64,000 bases of DNA from Anagrus nilaparvatae (GCA_022575985.1 JAKSXM010000132.1:7192001-7256000); one strand, 5' to 3'. Positions 24,418-37,459 are shown, numbered from the stretch's first letter. A program made the numbers and translations. The notes: generated by a model not told the origin, from the sequence alone.

Positions 24418-27400
24418 TCAAATAAAACGACGTCCTATTAATATAACTTGAATCGATATAAAGAATGAGCACCAAAACCAGGACGTGTATTTTACTCCAC
24501 CTGAAACATAATAATGATCAGGTGTAAAAAAACTGATTCTTATGGGATTTCTGCACTTTTTTGCATACGTGAATAAATTTTTCTTCAAAAAAAAATTCCT
24601 TTTTTATATTTGAATTTGTTTATCTTATTTTTTTTTAATTTTAATATTGGAAAAAAGAATATATAGAAAAAAAATGAAAAATATGAAAAAATCTTAAATT
24701 CTAAAAAGCACTTCGTTTTGATTTACTAACATGAATAAAAAATCTAAAGCCGCATTGCAGTTTATCATGCGTACATAATATTTTTAAATATTTAAAACTT
24801 TTTTCGGATTTTATCTTAAAGTAAATTTTTTTTAAAAATAAAATGCTAATCCGCTCACCACTGTTAGCGTCGTTTCTGGTATGCCCTTGTGCTCTGGTTT
24901 CTCGACTTTCCATTGGTTGTTTATTAAATTCGTCTCCAATTAGCCGTTGCTCGTTACTGCGACTGTAAATCGAAGATATCGTTGCTAAACATTTTAGTTT
25001 CATGTCGCCTTGACGAAAATGAACATTGGAGACTGGTAAATTCAACGACAAATGAGATTTTTCCAATCCGTTTTTATCCATCGTTAAATAAGGTCCATCT
25101 TGGAATTTTTTCTCCACCTGAAACACAAAAGACACAAAAAAAAAAGACATTTTTCGCGTGACCTTTTTTTTTCAACTTTATTTAACAGCAGACACTCCTG
25201 TGTATTCGATTCACGTATAGACATTTGAGTTTGAATAATAACCGCCGATTTTATTCAACGTTTTATTCAAAAAGTTTCTTTTACTTCGAGACTAATGTTT
25301 ACTCTTGTCTGGCATGCCTTTAGCTTACTGATAAAAGAAATTTTTTTTTTTCAAACGGAATTTATACTTTTTATCGTCTAAATTATGAATTTTTTTTTTT
25401 TTTGTTGGCTTTGTTTAATAATTGATTGCAACTTTCACCCGATGCCAGCTGTTGATAAAACTTAATGAGAAATTAATTTTTTTGTGAACGCTAAAAAAAA
25501 AAACAGGGTTAATTATACGCTTCTATCATAGGGTAAATCAATTTTACACCAGAAGTTTAAATAAAATTGATGTGTCAAATTATTTTACCTATCGTACAAT
25601 CTACTTTTATCTAGGGTTTGAAATAATTTTACTAAATTGGTGATAAATAAACCTTTGGGAAATGAAACGACTTTTATTATTCCTTTTATTTTTATTAGCT
25701 GCATATTAAGTAATGCGGTTTCACAAGAATATCTTTATATATGATCGATTTTTATTTGAAGTACGCTAAGTGTTTAATCGATTAAAAATAATCAGGGGTA
25801 CCCGAATTTTCGGGTACCCAAACCGAAAAGCTTCTTCCGGATTAGTACAGAGATTTGGCCCCTGGAAACAAACCTAACCTAAGTTGTAGTATCTGAAAAG
25901 TTATCAAAAAACTTATAACCGATTTATGTAAATTACAACCTAAATGCATGGAACATGTTTACTATTGTAAAGTTCTTAATTCATTGGTCATTCACTGGTG
26001 AATCTACCCTATAAGTATTGCACCAAGAAATACCACTTGCTTTTTTGCAAGCGTAGTTTGGTTTTAACCTAACTAAGCGTTTAATTACCTCCGATTTAAC
26101 ACTGTTAACTTTTATTTGCAAATCTTATAAAAAAAAATTTTTTTTTTGTAATCGTATACTTAGAAGTCGATCGAGTTATAAAACTTTTCTATTTTCCGTT
26201 AGAGTCGTTATAAGTTTAATTTTATTTAATTGATTTCAAGTATTTAAAACAATTAAACTAATATTTTGCTAAGTCTCATTAATTCATGCTAATATTATTC
26301 TAAGTCTCATGTGACCCCCCCCCCCTCTTAATTTTCAAGTTCTTGAGGTACCCTCTTCCTATAAACGTGTTCCATGTTAATTTACTGATTTTCGTTGGAA
26401 TTAGACCTCTATAGGCTCCCAAAAACCTAAAAAAACTTTTTTTGTTCAGATTTTAAAAATTTTATTTAATTTATCCGACCCGTAAACAGATAATAGGTTG
26501 CTCATAGGCTGGAAATCTTAAAATTCAACCGCATTTCAAGAAAATTTTTTTTTCTGACGTTTAGGCCTCCTTGAGACCCCGAAATATAATTTTGAATTTT
26601 TTGTAAATCGGTTTTTTGAGCATTAAAAAAAATATACCATGCTTAAATTTTTTTTATAGTCCTGATAGGTTGGAAAACCATATTTTTTAATTTTTTAGGA
26701 AATCTTCTGGAAGGAGATCCACTTTCTAGTACCCGAAAATTCAAAATCTTCTAACACCGTTTGTCCCGCTTTTTTTACTGTTATGAAATTTTTATTTTAA
26801 ACAGTTTATTGTTGTGCAAAAAATGCAAAAGCATAGTTATTATATTGATTTTTATCATTAGCCACCATTCTACAGTCCCAATCGTGAAAAGCTGTAACTG
26901 CCGTTTGCCCGCGCTTTATGCATTAAAAAGGCAAAAACATGCGTAAAAAGCGCGGATAAACGACAGTAACAGAATAGCACGATTGGGACTCCATAGAATA
27001 GAGAATATTGATAAAAATGAGTTTGATAACTATGCTTTTGCATTTTTGGCACATCAATAAACTATTTAAAATAAAAATTTCATAGCAGTAAAAAAAGCGC
27101 AGATATACGGCGGTTGAAGATTTTAAATTTTCGCGCATTAGAAAGTGGTTCTCCCTCCAGGAGATTTTCTAAAAAATTAAAAAATATGGTTTTCCAACCT
27201 ACCAGGACCAGAAAAAAATTTAAGAATAATGTATTTATTTATGCTTAGAAAATCAATTTTCGAAAAATTAACGGCTCAAAAAAAAAATTTTCTTGAAAAG
27301 TGATGAAATGTTAAGTTTTCCAGCCTATGAGCAGCGTATTCTATTTACAGATTGGAGAAATTAAATAAAATCTAAAAAATATCTATTACATATCTAGGAC

Positions 27401-30400
27401 AAAAAAAGCCTATTTTCTGCCCTAGGGAGACGGCTTTTTAACATGGAACATGTTCATTGGTATTTGAAAAAATTTGGCTCAGCAGGGGGGTGTGAAAAAG
27501 TGACGTTTTTAGGGGGGGAGGGTAAAATATTGACGTTTTTAGGGGGGGGGGGTGAAATGGACTTAGAATATTTTCGATTTAGGGATTTAGAATAATTTTA
27601 AGCGGGAGTCAGGACCTGATCAGGCTCTGATAACAACAACAACTTACAATACTTTAAGTTTATGGACTTAGGATAGTATATGGGTGGTTTTCACTGGAAC
27701 TCAATATTTTTCTATTGTTTACGGCACAACACTAATTATATTTTTTTTTGTATTTTAATGTTTATCAAGGTCCAGAAACCTAAAATTTTCAGTGGTACTG
27801 CTACAAATGTAAAAATAAATTCTACACTTGTTATTCTTATGGGATTTTTTTATTTTTGCAGACGGTGGCGACATTGGATGGTGGCGACATTTTGAATGTA
27901 TTATTGAAATAACTTTGTATTGAAGTCATCAAATTTTCTCAAATTCTGGGTATCTTATTTTTTCATCAAAACGTATAACTATACAAGATATTAAAGAAAA
28001 ATATGACATACACTTGGAGAAAATGATATGGACGGTGGCGACATTTTTTTTTTGTAAAGTCGTTTTAAAAATCTAATAGTTTTAGTTTTCGTAGTTAAAG
28101 CTTTTATATTTAAAATTTTAAGTTTTCCGCGGTTCTTATATGAGTAGTTAAGTAAGAAAAAAAACACAACAGTGCTTTCAAGTGCATAAATATAGAATGC
28201 GCATCCATAAAAGGTGGGAAGCTTAAAAATATCTAAAATCGGGGGACAGACTTATATGTGACGATAAGCTAAGAGGATTGCATAAAAATTTGTTTCGTTG
28301 AAAAAAATGAGTTTTTGGGACCTAAATACGTCATATGCATCCTACAAAAAAATTTAAATTCAAATTTTAAGCCATTTGTTAATACTCAAAGTTTACAGTT
28401 AAGCAAAAAGACAGCGGACGGTGGCGACATCTTGAAAACATATGCTCCAGAAATAGTATATTTTTATAGTATATTTTTATCCTAGGCCGCAAAAATAAAG
28501 AATGGCCCAGATCGCACGTAAATTGCAATCCGAGGCGAAGCCGAGGATGGCAAACTGCGATCTGGGACATTCTTTTTTTACGGCCGAGGCCAAAACATAA
28601 TTTTTCTTCGTCAGTGGCTAGAAAACACGTATTTTCGAATAACGCCGCGGCCGGGAAATACGTGTTTTCTGGCTACTGACAAGAAAAATATTATTTACGA
28701 ACTTATTAAACATGTTCCATGCTCGTTGGTTGTGTAGTTACACAAACCGGTCATAAATTTTTGCCCATTATATAAGTAAAACTATGTTTTAGAACACGGG
28801 ACAAAATATGAGGTTCTTTTTCGACTTTTGCCCTTGTTTAATAAATAGCTAAAAAAACGGTTTTCTTAAGTTTTTGGGGGTCTGTCGGAGCCTAGAGGTC
28901 TAACTCCAACGGGAATCAGTGAGTTTTTTGATAACTTTTCGGATGCTACTACTTAGGTTAGGTTTGGATCCGGAGGCCAAAATTACTGTACTTATTCGGA
29001 AGTAGCCTTTGTTCTGTTTTTGGAGGGCTGGGTTGGATCTGTTGCCGGTTTAACTTGAAAAGCTTCAGAGGTCCGAAAGCACAGTTTTGAATCTGAAAAT
29101 TTTTCTGGCTTTACAATTCTATAAATATTTTTTAAAACAAATTTTTCGTTTACGCTTAAAAAAGAGAAGAAACCGTAAAAAAATAACTACTAAAATTAAA
29201 ATAGTACATTTTTAATTAATGGAGCAAAAAAAAAGAATGGTCCTGATCACAGTGTAATCATAGACGCGAAGACTGCTGTATATCGATGGTGAGCGTGAAA
29301 ACTGCTGTATATCTGGCGCGAGTGGTAAAAAGCTGTATATCGAGAAAAAATTTTTTTCAAAATATTTTGTATAGTGGTACTACTGCATTAAAAATGATAA
29401 AATTTCAAAAATGTTGTATATCTGAAAGACGAGGAGGGGCGAAAAGAATTATTGAATTGAATATAATACTATGAGATTTACTGATTTATTTTATCTTTAT
29501 TATTTACATTTTTTGAATAATTATAAGTTTGTATATTTTATTTACAATATTTTATTCACAAATACTACAGGAAAGGAGGTAAAATCTGGTAGCAGTAATT
29601 ACTGGCAAGTAGTAGATACTTGATGCAACTTGAATTTTGTTAAGAATGGTGCCCAGTACCGAAGTAAACAACTTTCGGTAGTTGCAAAAAGGTTGGGGCG
29701 GGAGGGGGTGGAACTCAATGGGGGGGGGGGAGTCGAAAAAAAATAACGTAACCATTCGATAAATTATCATTTTTTAACACAAAAATATTGATTGCAATTT
29801 TTCATAAAATTGCACCCCTTCCGAGTTAGAGCGCAACGTGTCACGTTATTTAGCATCTAAGGCGAAGCCGAGGATAGTAAACTGCGATCCGGGGTATTAT
29901 TTTTCTGCTCCCCTCCCGACGAATTTTCGATAGATCTCTTTAGATGTCCGCAGATCTTTTTTGATTTCTAGAGATCTCTGTAGGGAGAAAATGCGTTATT
30001 TTCGATCGCGTCGCGGGGCCAAAAAACTATATTTGCCTTCCCGGGCGTAAAACTCGTGCGCAAAACTTTCCAAAGAATTTTCTGCTCTCTTTCTATAACG
30101 CCTAGGTAGGCAAAAAATATTATAAGCACCATGGGCGAAATACTTTAGACACTAGCGTGAACACGTATCACTCGTGCCCGGTTTTGCTAAATACTCGAGC
30201 TAGTGTCAAAATTTTTGCTTTGATACTTAATATACTATTTTGAACCGCTAGGAAGAAAAAATAATAATTTATCAGCCTCAAATAACGAAAAATTTAAAAA
30301 AATATATTTAAAACTGTATCTTCGAATCTCGGAAGCTTTTCAGGTTTCCCCGATAAATCCAAGTCCAACCCGACTCCTCGGTTCAGTCGACCATAAACCC

Positions 30401-33400
30401 CGAATAATAATTTAACTAATGGAAATTTTTTTTATTATTCGACAAGCTAAAATCTCGTTACATTTGAAATTACGATTTGACCTAACGCTATATATGTAAA
30501 TCTAAGGTAAAAAGAAAGAAGAGCCCATAAAAAATTTTTTAATGCACATAATAAAAGTTTAAATATTTGCTACAATAACAGAAAAACACAAGTTTAAAAA
30601 AAAAAAGTTAGGTACGTGTAAAATTTTATTTTAATGTCTAGAGACTTAATTTTTACAATTCTATATCGATTTGCATACATTAATTTAACGGTTAATGAGG
30701 AAATAAAATTTATCAACAAAACCAGTAAACGAGAATATAAAGACTTTAAGTTATTGTCTTGGTTATTGTTAAATTATTTAAAAATTACAATAAAAAAACA
30801 TTTAATTTATATTTTTTAATTTTGTATTAAAAAAATGAAAAATAAGACGAAAAAAAAGAAAAGTAAATTACGAGTAATAAAACATTCGGGTCTAGGAAAA
30901 TTTCAAAAGAGCCATAAATTCCTAGTACTTAGTGCTATAAAGACATTAATTTAAGCCCCTAACATATACTATCTCTGTTTTTTGCGATTAGCATTTAAAA
31001 ATGTGAAGGAGCTTTAAGATGACAGAGACTAAATAAAACAGCACAACAGCGTAGCGGAACGCTTTGGGTATAAAACTCGAGTAACCCATTTTTCATTTTT
31101 TTAACCAATTAGATGTAAATAGAACTCATATATAGAAAAGCTAACAGCTCTTTAAGATAATGGCTGATAGATAAAAAGAAAAAAATGAAATGGCTTACTT
31201 TCAGGCGAGTGTATTTTCGCAGTCAGATCGGCCAAAGATGATAAGAGAAATAACTATTTAAAGAGCTAGCTTTTAATCGATAGACAAAAGCTTAAAAGCA
31301 CGTTTTATTACCCACGTGTATTAGCTTTCTATGAAGATTGTTTGCACCTGCTTTGTCTACGTGATGCTTTTTCTATTCGTTTGTGAACTCGTGGAAAAAA
31401 AAAATTACCATTATTGCTACTTTTTCCTTTAAGATTTTTTTCTTTTAACAAAAATAATAATTATTTTTCCAAGCTTTTTATCTTTTTTTTTCCCTTTTTT
31501 TTCTCTCTATAGATACAAAGCCATTGTTCTTAACTCGAATCGTAACAATACTCTCATTCGCTATCTTTTTAAACCTACACTAAGAAATACTCAATACTCA
31601 CCGGTTTATCGTTCACGTACCACGCCAACTGAGCTGGTGGTTTTGATGCTGGCGATGTGCAGTTAACACGAACTACGTCGCCTGAGAGATATTTTTCTTT
31701 ACCTCCGGTGATTTTTGGACCTAAGTCTGGCAGTGCTAAAGAACCATTTATCGTGTTAATTTTAATATTTCAGAAAATTAGGTCTGATTACTTACTGACG
31801 ACAGTCATATCAGCGTGATCCGAAACCGTATGAAAAAACGGAGCTTCTGTAGAAACTTCACATCTGTAACGTCCAGTACTGTTGTTGTCAACTTTATTTA
31901 AAATCATGAATTTTTCAGTCGAACGCATCTGAAAAAATAATTGAAAATAAAAATTCAAAGAATTTAACAATCAGAATTTTCAGCTGTAATAAAATTTTAA
32001 TTACAATTAAGGATGAGTATTTTCTTTCTTTCCTCGTAAATTACAATATAACGTATAAGAAAACTCAGATGCAGGCAATCGGAAAGCTCGAGAAAATTTA
32101 AAACAAATGGGACGTGCGACATCTTATCTTTTGGGTAGAAATAACATTACGAATAACATATTAGAAATTATCTTTGTGGAAAATATAAAAGCTCTTGAAT
32201 GAAATATGCATGTGGCGTAGAAAATCAGTGGAAAATTACGAGAACAAAAGGGGTCATAATTTTAACAATGTCATTTTATTTTCAAAGCACGTTTTAGGCT
32301 GGCACGCTGGATCTAAATCACGTTCTATATATATTTGAATTGTCCTGTAATATTTTCTTTATATTCATTCGATTCTTTGTGGCCAAACGTACTAAATTTT
32401 CTATTATTCCGCTATAAATGTTTACTTTTAAAGAGAATGCAAATTAAAAATTGTACAGTAGGTACTAAAAAATAAAATTTTACTAGATGTTTCTCAAGAC
32501 TTTCATTAAGAAGCTTAAAACGCACTCTTTACTATACACGAAAAGTTTAACAGGGCACAAAGCCGTTGCCAAAAACAAGGGAGAAATTTAAATAACTTGA
32601 GAATAACAAAAGCAGTAAAATAGTTTTAAAACATCGTTTCTCCTCGAATCTTTATTATTTTACAAAAACTTTTCTTAAAAAGTCAAGTCGCGAAAAGGCT
32701 TTTTTAGGTTATGTCTTCTTAAACTGAACAAATATTATTTATACGATTTTTATCTTTTATTTCGTTGCTCATTTTCTATGTCAATTTATTGTCTTTTTCT
32801 TCAGCGCGTTTCACTTAAATGAAAAAAAATGATCAATTTAGTTTAAATGCTCTATGAAACATTAAATACTCGAAAAAAAAACCATAAGAAGCTTATTTTA
32901 TATAAAATAAAAGAAACATCTTTCAAAGCTTAGTCTTTTATTTTACTTCCTCGAGCCTCGAGCGATGTAAAACTAAAACGAACAGAAAAAAAAATAAAAT
33001 AAAACTTTTTCCCCTACCCTCTAGATAAATTAAAGCTTTTTAATGTTTTATAATATAAAAATATATTTTTTAGCTGAAAATCCTTTAATTTTAAGAGAAA
33101 ATTTTATTTTACATCAACGTTTATTCCTGGTGTTTGAAAAACAGTGACGTTAGGTATAACTTTTGGTACGTAACGATAAAATTCTTGTCCATCTTTGTAC
33201 CATTTTACTGAATAAAGTGTATCTGTGTCTAAATTAAAATTACATTCCATTCGTACTGACTGATTAAAAACAACGTGCTGTGGTACTTCTAAGGATGTCA
33301 TACGTAACGCTCCGGTACCTGAAAAAAATGAATTTTAAGATTAAGACTTATTTAATCAATCGAAAAATTCAATAAATTTCACTTGCGAGAAAAATTTTTG

Positions 33401-34883
33401 TTTTATATTTTCAAAAGTGTTTGGCAAGACTAAACCAATTACAAAAATTTTAAATCCAAAGCAATTAAACGGAATTGAATTTTACTTTACTGATTAAACT
33501 TTATTAATCAATCGAAAAATTCAATAAATTTCTCTTGCGACAAAAATCTAATAGAAATTTTTCAATCGAAAAATTCTAAAAATTTCTCTTGCGAGAAAAT
33601 TTTTTGTTTTATATTTTCAATAGAATTTGACAAGATTACTAAAAAAAACCAATTAAAAAAATTTTAAATCCAAAGCAATTAAACAGAACAAGCTCTTTGT
33701 GATCGACACTATATTAATAGCGACGGTGCGCAGCGCACCGATTAACTTAATAATAGCGTATACATACTGAATTAGTATCTCAAAGACACACATAAATCCG
33801 TTAAAATTTAAATAATTAAAAGCCACTGAGATACTTTAAAATCAGAGCCTCAACGATTAAAAAAAATATTAATAAAGCTTGAAAAAACAAAAAAAAAAAA
33901 ATCTTAACTTTTCATAAAACTGTTATTAGTAATTTTTTAAACTTTTCTTTATATATAAAAATCGCTTTCTTGATTTATTAAAAACTTTCTTCATCATGAC
34001 AGCTTGGAGTAATAAGTAAGTTTTTTTTTTTTTTTTTAGAAAAAAGTTTGAAATATATTTCAATTTTATTAATATTAAAAATATTATTTCATTGTTTTCA
34101 GATATATAAATAATATATTTAGTATTAAACACAACCGATTGTAAATACACCTGCTGTTATTATGCATTTATAACCTAAAAATATTTCAATAATAGCCTTG
34201 TAAATCAAATTATCACAAAAGGCGCGGAAATGAAAATAATGATAATAACATAATATAGAGCTTTTGTACGTATGAAATAAAATTTTTTAAATTTTCAATA
34301 CACGAACGTGTGTACCCTAAATAAATAACAATATTTATTCGTTTTGTTTTTATAAAATATTACAAATTTAATTAAAAATAAAAACTGTTTTTTTTTTTTA
34401 TATATTTTTGCTGTTTTTTAATTAATTTTTACTACTCTACCCGTTTCGATGTGTGTTGATTTAAAGAATAGCAAAAACAGCAGGATTCAACTATGCTCGA
34501 GTGAATTCAAGTGAATTTTATGTTTTTTACTCTTACAGAGGATTATAAAGTAAACAAGCTTTTCTTTTTATATAAATACAAACCTGCCAAACTAAAGAGA
34601 AGGAGGATCAAAGATACCGGATCGATAGTTTTCTTGCACTTCGCGACACTTAATCTACAAACTTTCTTCATCTCGTACGATTCATTTTTTAGACATAAAC
34701 TTGTAAAAATTTTCAATTATTAAAAATAAATAAAACAGTTCGTTACCTGTAAGACAATAAAATTACAAATTAATAATAAAAATTAAAAAAATTCAAAATT
34801 TCTTTTTCAAAACAAGACTCACTTCTACTCGAAAACCAGTAAGAAATAAATTGTCCCATTACTGGTCGAGTACCAGTGTCCAT
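24418..34883 (-). CDS. beat: Beaten path-like immunoglobulin protein, paralog 2
   Basis: Six coding exons (minus strand, in order): 34823-34883, 33113-33318, 31796-31928, 31602-31735, 24859-25117 and 24418-24500, summing to 291 residues with every phase consistent. The four Ig exons match those of paralog 1 in size (206/203, 133/136, 134/140, 259/259). Ig domain 1 shows VPQHVVFNQSVRMEC and VKWYKDGQEFYRYVPK, closing with YRCEVSTEAPFFHTVS; Ig domain 2 has VNCTSPASKPPAQLAWYV and MKLKCLATISS. The last exon encodes a short hydrophobic tail (WFWCSFFISIQVILIG), a possible anchor signal. The first exon (MDTGTRPVMGQFISYWFSS) fits the phase and has a good start context but is a weak signal peptide, so it is tentative. 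Intron 4 is 6.5 kb and repeat-filled. Likely a guidance or synaptic recognition ligand. Confidence 0.88.
25797..25970 (-). repeat. Inverted copy of the dispersed repeat at 28.7-29.0 kb
   Basis: Read on the minus strand it gives ACATGTTCCATG, then GTTTTTTGATAACTTTTC, then TTAGGTTAGGTTTG. The same words occur in the same order on the plus strand at 28709-28990. It also contains GGTACCCGAATTTTCGGGTACC, a perfect palindrome at about 25797-25818 (22 bp with a central AATT). It lies in intron 4 of Beat paralog 2. Confidence 0.7.
26300..27500. repeat. Giant foldback palindrome (~0.55-0.6 kb arms)
   Basis: The two halves are reverse complements about a centre near 26932. Paired landmarks include AGTCCCAATCGTG (26874) with CACGATTGGGACT (26978), and GTTCCATGTTAA (about 26369) with TTAACATGGAAC (about 27439). 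The C-run at 26315 pairs with the G-run at 27484. Overlapping ORFs on opposite strands of the two arms encode the same peptide words (FFYCYEIFILNSLL), as expected for a palindrome. No transposase is encoded. Confidence 0.85.
27861..28430. repeat. Four copies of a GGTGGCGACAT motif
   Basis: GGTGGCGACAT occurs at about 27864, 27880, 28034 and 28420, three times preceded by GAC. Such GC-rich words are rare in this AT-rich intron. No larger repeat unit joins them. Confidence 0.6.
28453..28690. repeat. Two-module palindromic element, copy 1
   Basis: Module A (28485-28585) is a near-palindrome: GGCCGCAAAAATAAAGAATG pairs with CATTCTTTTTTTACGGCC, GATCGCA pairs with TGCGATC, and the loop has GAGGCGAAGCCGAGGATGG. 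Module B (28610-28680) pairs GTCAGTGGCTAGAAAACACG with CGTGTTTTCTGGCTACTGAC. The left edge AGTATATTTTTATCCTAGGCC also recurs at 53945. Both modules recur in the cluster at 53870-54660. Confidence 0.8.
28700..29010 (+). repeat. Dispersed repeat with ACATGTTCCATG
   Basis: Shares ACATGTTCCATG, GTTTTTTGATAACTTTTC and TTAGGTTAGGTTTG with the inverted copy at 25797-25970. It also shares a CCTAGAGGTCTAACTCCAAC-type segment (28893) with the left arm of the giant palindrome (inverse near 26395). No ORF. Confidence 0.7.
29011..31600. other. Remainder of Beat paralog 2 intron 4
   Basis: Non-coding. It holds fragments of the two-module family (29860-29900, with AAGGCGAAGCCGAGGATAG), a CCCGACGAATTTTCG segment at 29917 that recurs at 42555, and an inverted repeat GACACTAGC/GCTAGTGTC at 30148-30207. 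No gene recognised. Confidence 0.5.
33356..33686. repeat. Local tandem duplication in Beat paralog 2 intron 1
   Basis: TCAATCGAAAAATTC starts at 33356, 33508 and 33562, each followed by AATTTCWCTTGCGA. The unit ends ATCCAAAGCAATTAAAC at 33454 and again at 33669. This is a partial triplication just upstream (transcript sense) of the first Ig exon. Confidence 0.75.
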
Positions 34884-35170
34884 TTCTTCAATTTAATTTT
34901 AATTACACCACATAAAACTTTGTAAACTTTCTCAAAATTTTCAAATAATTTTCCCGCAATATCCTTGAACGGATACCTGCCGGCGGAGACTGCGGCACGA
35001 ACTTTAGTCCTAGCCCCTGGTGCCCCTTAAAACATAGTTTCTCCCTCTTATCATCGCCACCCTTTGGATATAAACGTGAGGCGAGATGCAAGTTAGTGGG
35101 GTACTTGGGTGATAGAGACTGCGCTCGATGTTCGATGAGCGCGTGCACTCCTCCCACAAAAGGTATAAAG
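34884..35170 (-). promoter_or_regulatory. Candidate promoter and 5' UTR of Beat paralog 2
   Basis: Directly upstream of the tentative start codon. The part at 34970-35160 is clearly richer in G+C than its surroundings, and an ORF there has no domain. Composition and position suggest transcription start or a leader exon; this is inference. Confidence 0.4.
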
Positions 35171-36154
35171 TACGTATAGTTTTGAATGCTTCGCGTTCTC
35201 TTCCTTTGTTAGAATTTTTTTTTTTTATTTTTATTCATCAAGATTTAGGATATCAAAAGATTGAACGATTAAAAAAAAAAAGTCATTTTTTAGAGCTAAA
35301 AATTATTTAGACATTGATGGGGATTCTTTAAGTCTAAAAAAAAAGCTTTATTTATTTTAGCCACAAATACATAAGTTGGTACAGGACAATAAATTCAGCC
35401 CGCTTAATCTAATCGATCTAATCCTTAAGCCAGCACGCGACATTACTTAACACCTGAGCACAATGTTTGTACATCAATTTTAAGCATGAATTAGGGACAA
35501 TTGCATGAAATCTTTATTTCTACGCTTTTTCTCTTTTCTTTGGATATAAGCCAAAAATATACTACAGCAGTACACTCAAAACTTTTATTATATTATATAA
35601 TATATTTCTACGAATTCAGCTAGTTTTCTTCTTTTGTTTTCTTTTTCGCACTCCTGTGCCTTTTTTTTTTTAACCGGATTTTTTTTTTTCTAACTTCCTT
35701 CCTTCCTACTCTGTCTCGCTCTATCTCTCTCTTTTCTCCAGTAACTCTTTTCCTGTTTCAAGAAAACTTTTTCGTTTCAATTGTTTATATTAAATTTTTA
35801 CACAAATGAATAAGAAATTTCAAGGTTTTTATTGTACTAGACTAAAATAGAAAGAAAAGCATGACTTTACTCGACCATAGTTATTTCTTGTTTTATGCAG
35901 GCGTGGATTTTTTTTTTCCTTCTTTTTCTTTGAGTTTTAGAGATAGTTAAAGTACTAGCAATTTTAAACGCATTTAAAATTTTCAAATTAAATAAAATGG
36001 ATCAACCTCAGTAAATCGTATTTTTGGTCACTAAAAACGACTTTTTAAAGGTTTCGTACAATTTGCGGTGACCGGCTTTAAGTAATTAACTCGAAATCGT
36101 CCGAAATAAGCAAAGAAATTATAAAAAATACAAATTTTTGAAAATTATTGCTAA
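35171..36154. other. Intergenic, no gene recognised
   Basis: Homopolymer-rich and CT-rich sequence (35640-35750) upstream of Beat paralog 2. No supported gene. Confidence 0.45.
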
Positions 36155-36608
36155 TTAACTCTTAGCAGCACGGGTGCCTTCCTTCTTTTTTTTTTTATAA
36201 TGTAATATAAGAGTTCACTAATGCGGTTATAAAATAAAAAACTGAAATTGTTAGTCTTTTTAAAGATATTAAAAAAAATGAAATTCTTGTCATTATAAAA
36301 AGAGTGATTTTTTTTATTAGCTATAAAATTGGTTTAAAATATTATAAACAACTTTTTAACCACTAAACGGAAAATGCCAAAGGGTAAACTTTAAAGAAAT
36401 TTAAGTAAAAAATTTGAAATTAAAAAAAACACGAATTATTCCCTTAAATTAAAATGACACCTTTTTTTAAATTTCTATATGAAACATTTTTTTTATTAAA
36501 ATACTTTTTTTATTTTAAAAATACAAAAAAAAAAAATGATGAATTAATTCTAAAAATATTGAAATACATTTTTTTCATATTTTTTATAATCCTGAGTGCT
36601 TACTCGAA

Positions 36609-37459
36609 CACTGTAAAAATTTTTTGTGATTTTAAAAAATTTTACATAGTATAAGTTTTGTAAAATTACATAGCGCTTGTAAAATCACAAATGTTATTGA
36701 AAAATACAATTTTTTTGTGATTTCCTATAGATTTTGTGAATTTACAAAATTTTTTGTGATTTTTAAAAAATTTGTTTTGTAAAAATACAAAGCGCTTGCA
36801 AAATCACAAATGTTATTGAAAAATAAAATTTCTTTGTGATTCCCTAAAAGATTTTGAAAACTTACAAGCCTGATACTCAAATTAAAAAAGAGATGAGAAA
36901 TAAAATTTCCGCTCTTAGTTCTTTCAAAATCAAAATTTTAAAGTTAATAAAAAAAATTTATTCCCAGTATGGTTGATATATAAATATAATATTTTTTCCA
37001 TAATTTTACTATGAAAAATGGGCTATCAATGCAATAGAACTCTTAAGTATAATACGAACCTGGACCAAAAATAAAAAATGGCTCAAATTCACGTAAATTA
37101 ACTACCGAGGCGAAAACGCATTTATTTTTCGTGATAAATGAATTTTAATTAGCAAGAGGTAATAATTTTATTTTTTTAATTTTTAAATAATAATTAGATT
37201 GTTTTTAGTTTATAAAAATCAAATGCTTAAAAATAATATTAAAATTTACGAAAAAAAACATGATAAATCAAAAGAAGTATCAAACCCATAATTTAAAAAT
37301 ATATATTGCCAACTCTTCTTTAGCATGGTGGTAAGTCGTGAAGCTGATAAGCAGCGGTCTCGGGTTCGCATACCGGTCGTGGCAAATAAAAAATATTAAA
37401 AAAATTAATAAAATAAAATTTAATCATAATATATATTTACAGTATGTTTGCTCAAAATC

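Noticed and set aside
26761..27138. Overlapping ORFs on both strands with the same peptide words
   Set aside because: They are produced by the giant palindrome and have no codon bias or domain.
34903..35157. 84-residue GC-richer ORF on the minus strand
   Set aside because: No domain; position suggests leader or promoter of Beat paralog 2.
37319..37390. Possible functional tRNA gene
   Set aside because: Stems are too mismatched and an A-rich tail follows, so a SINE fits better.
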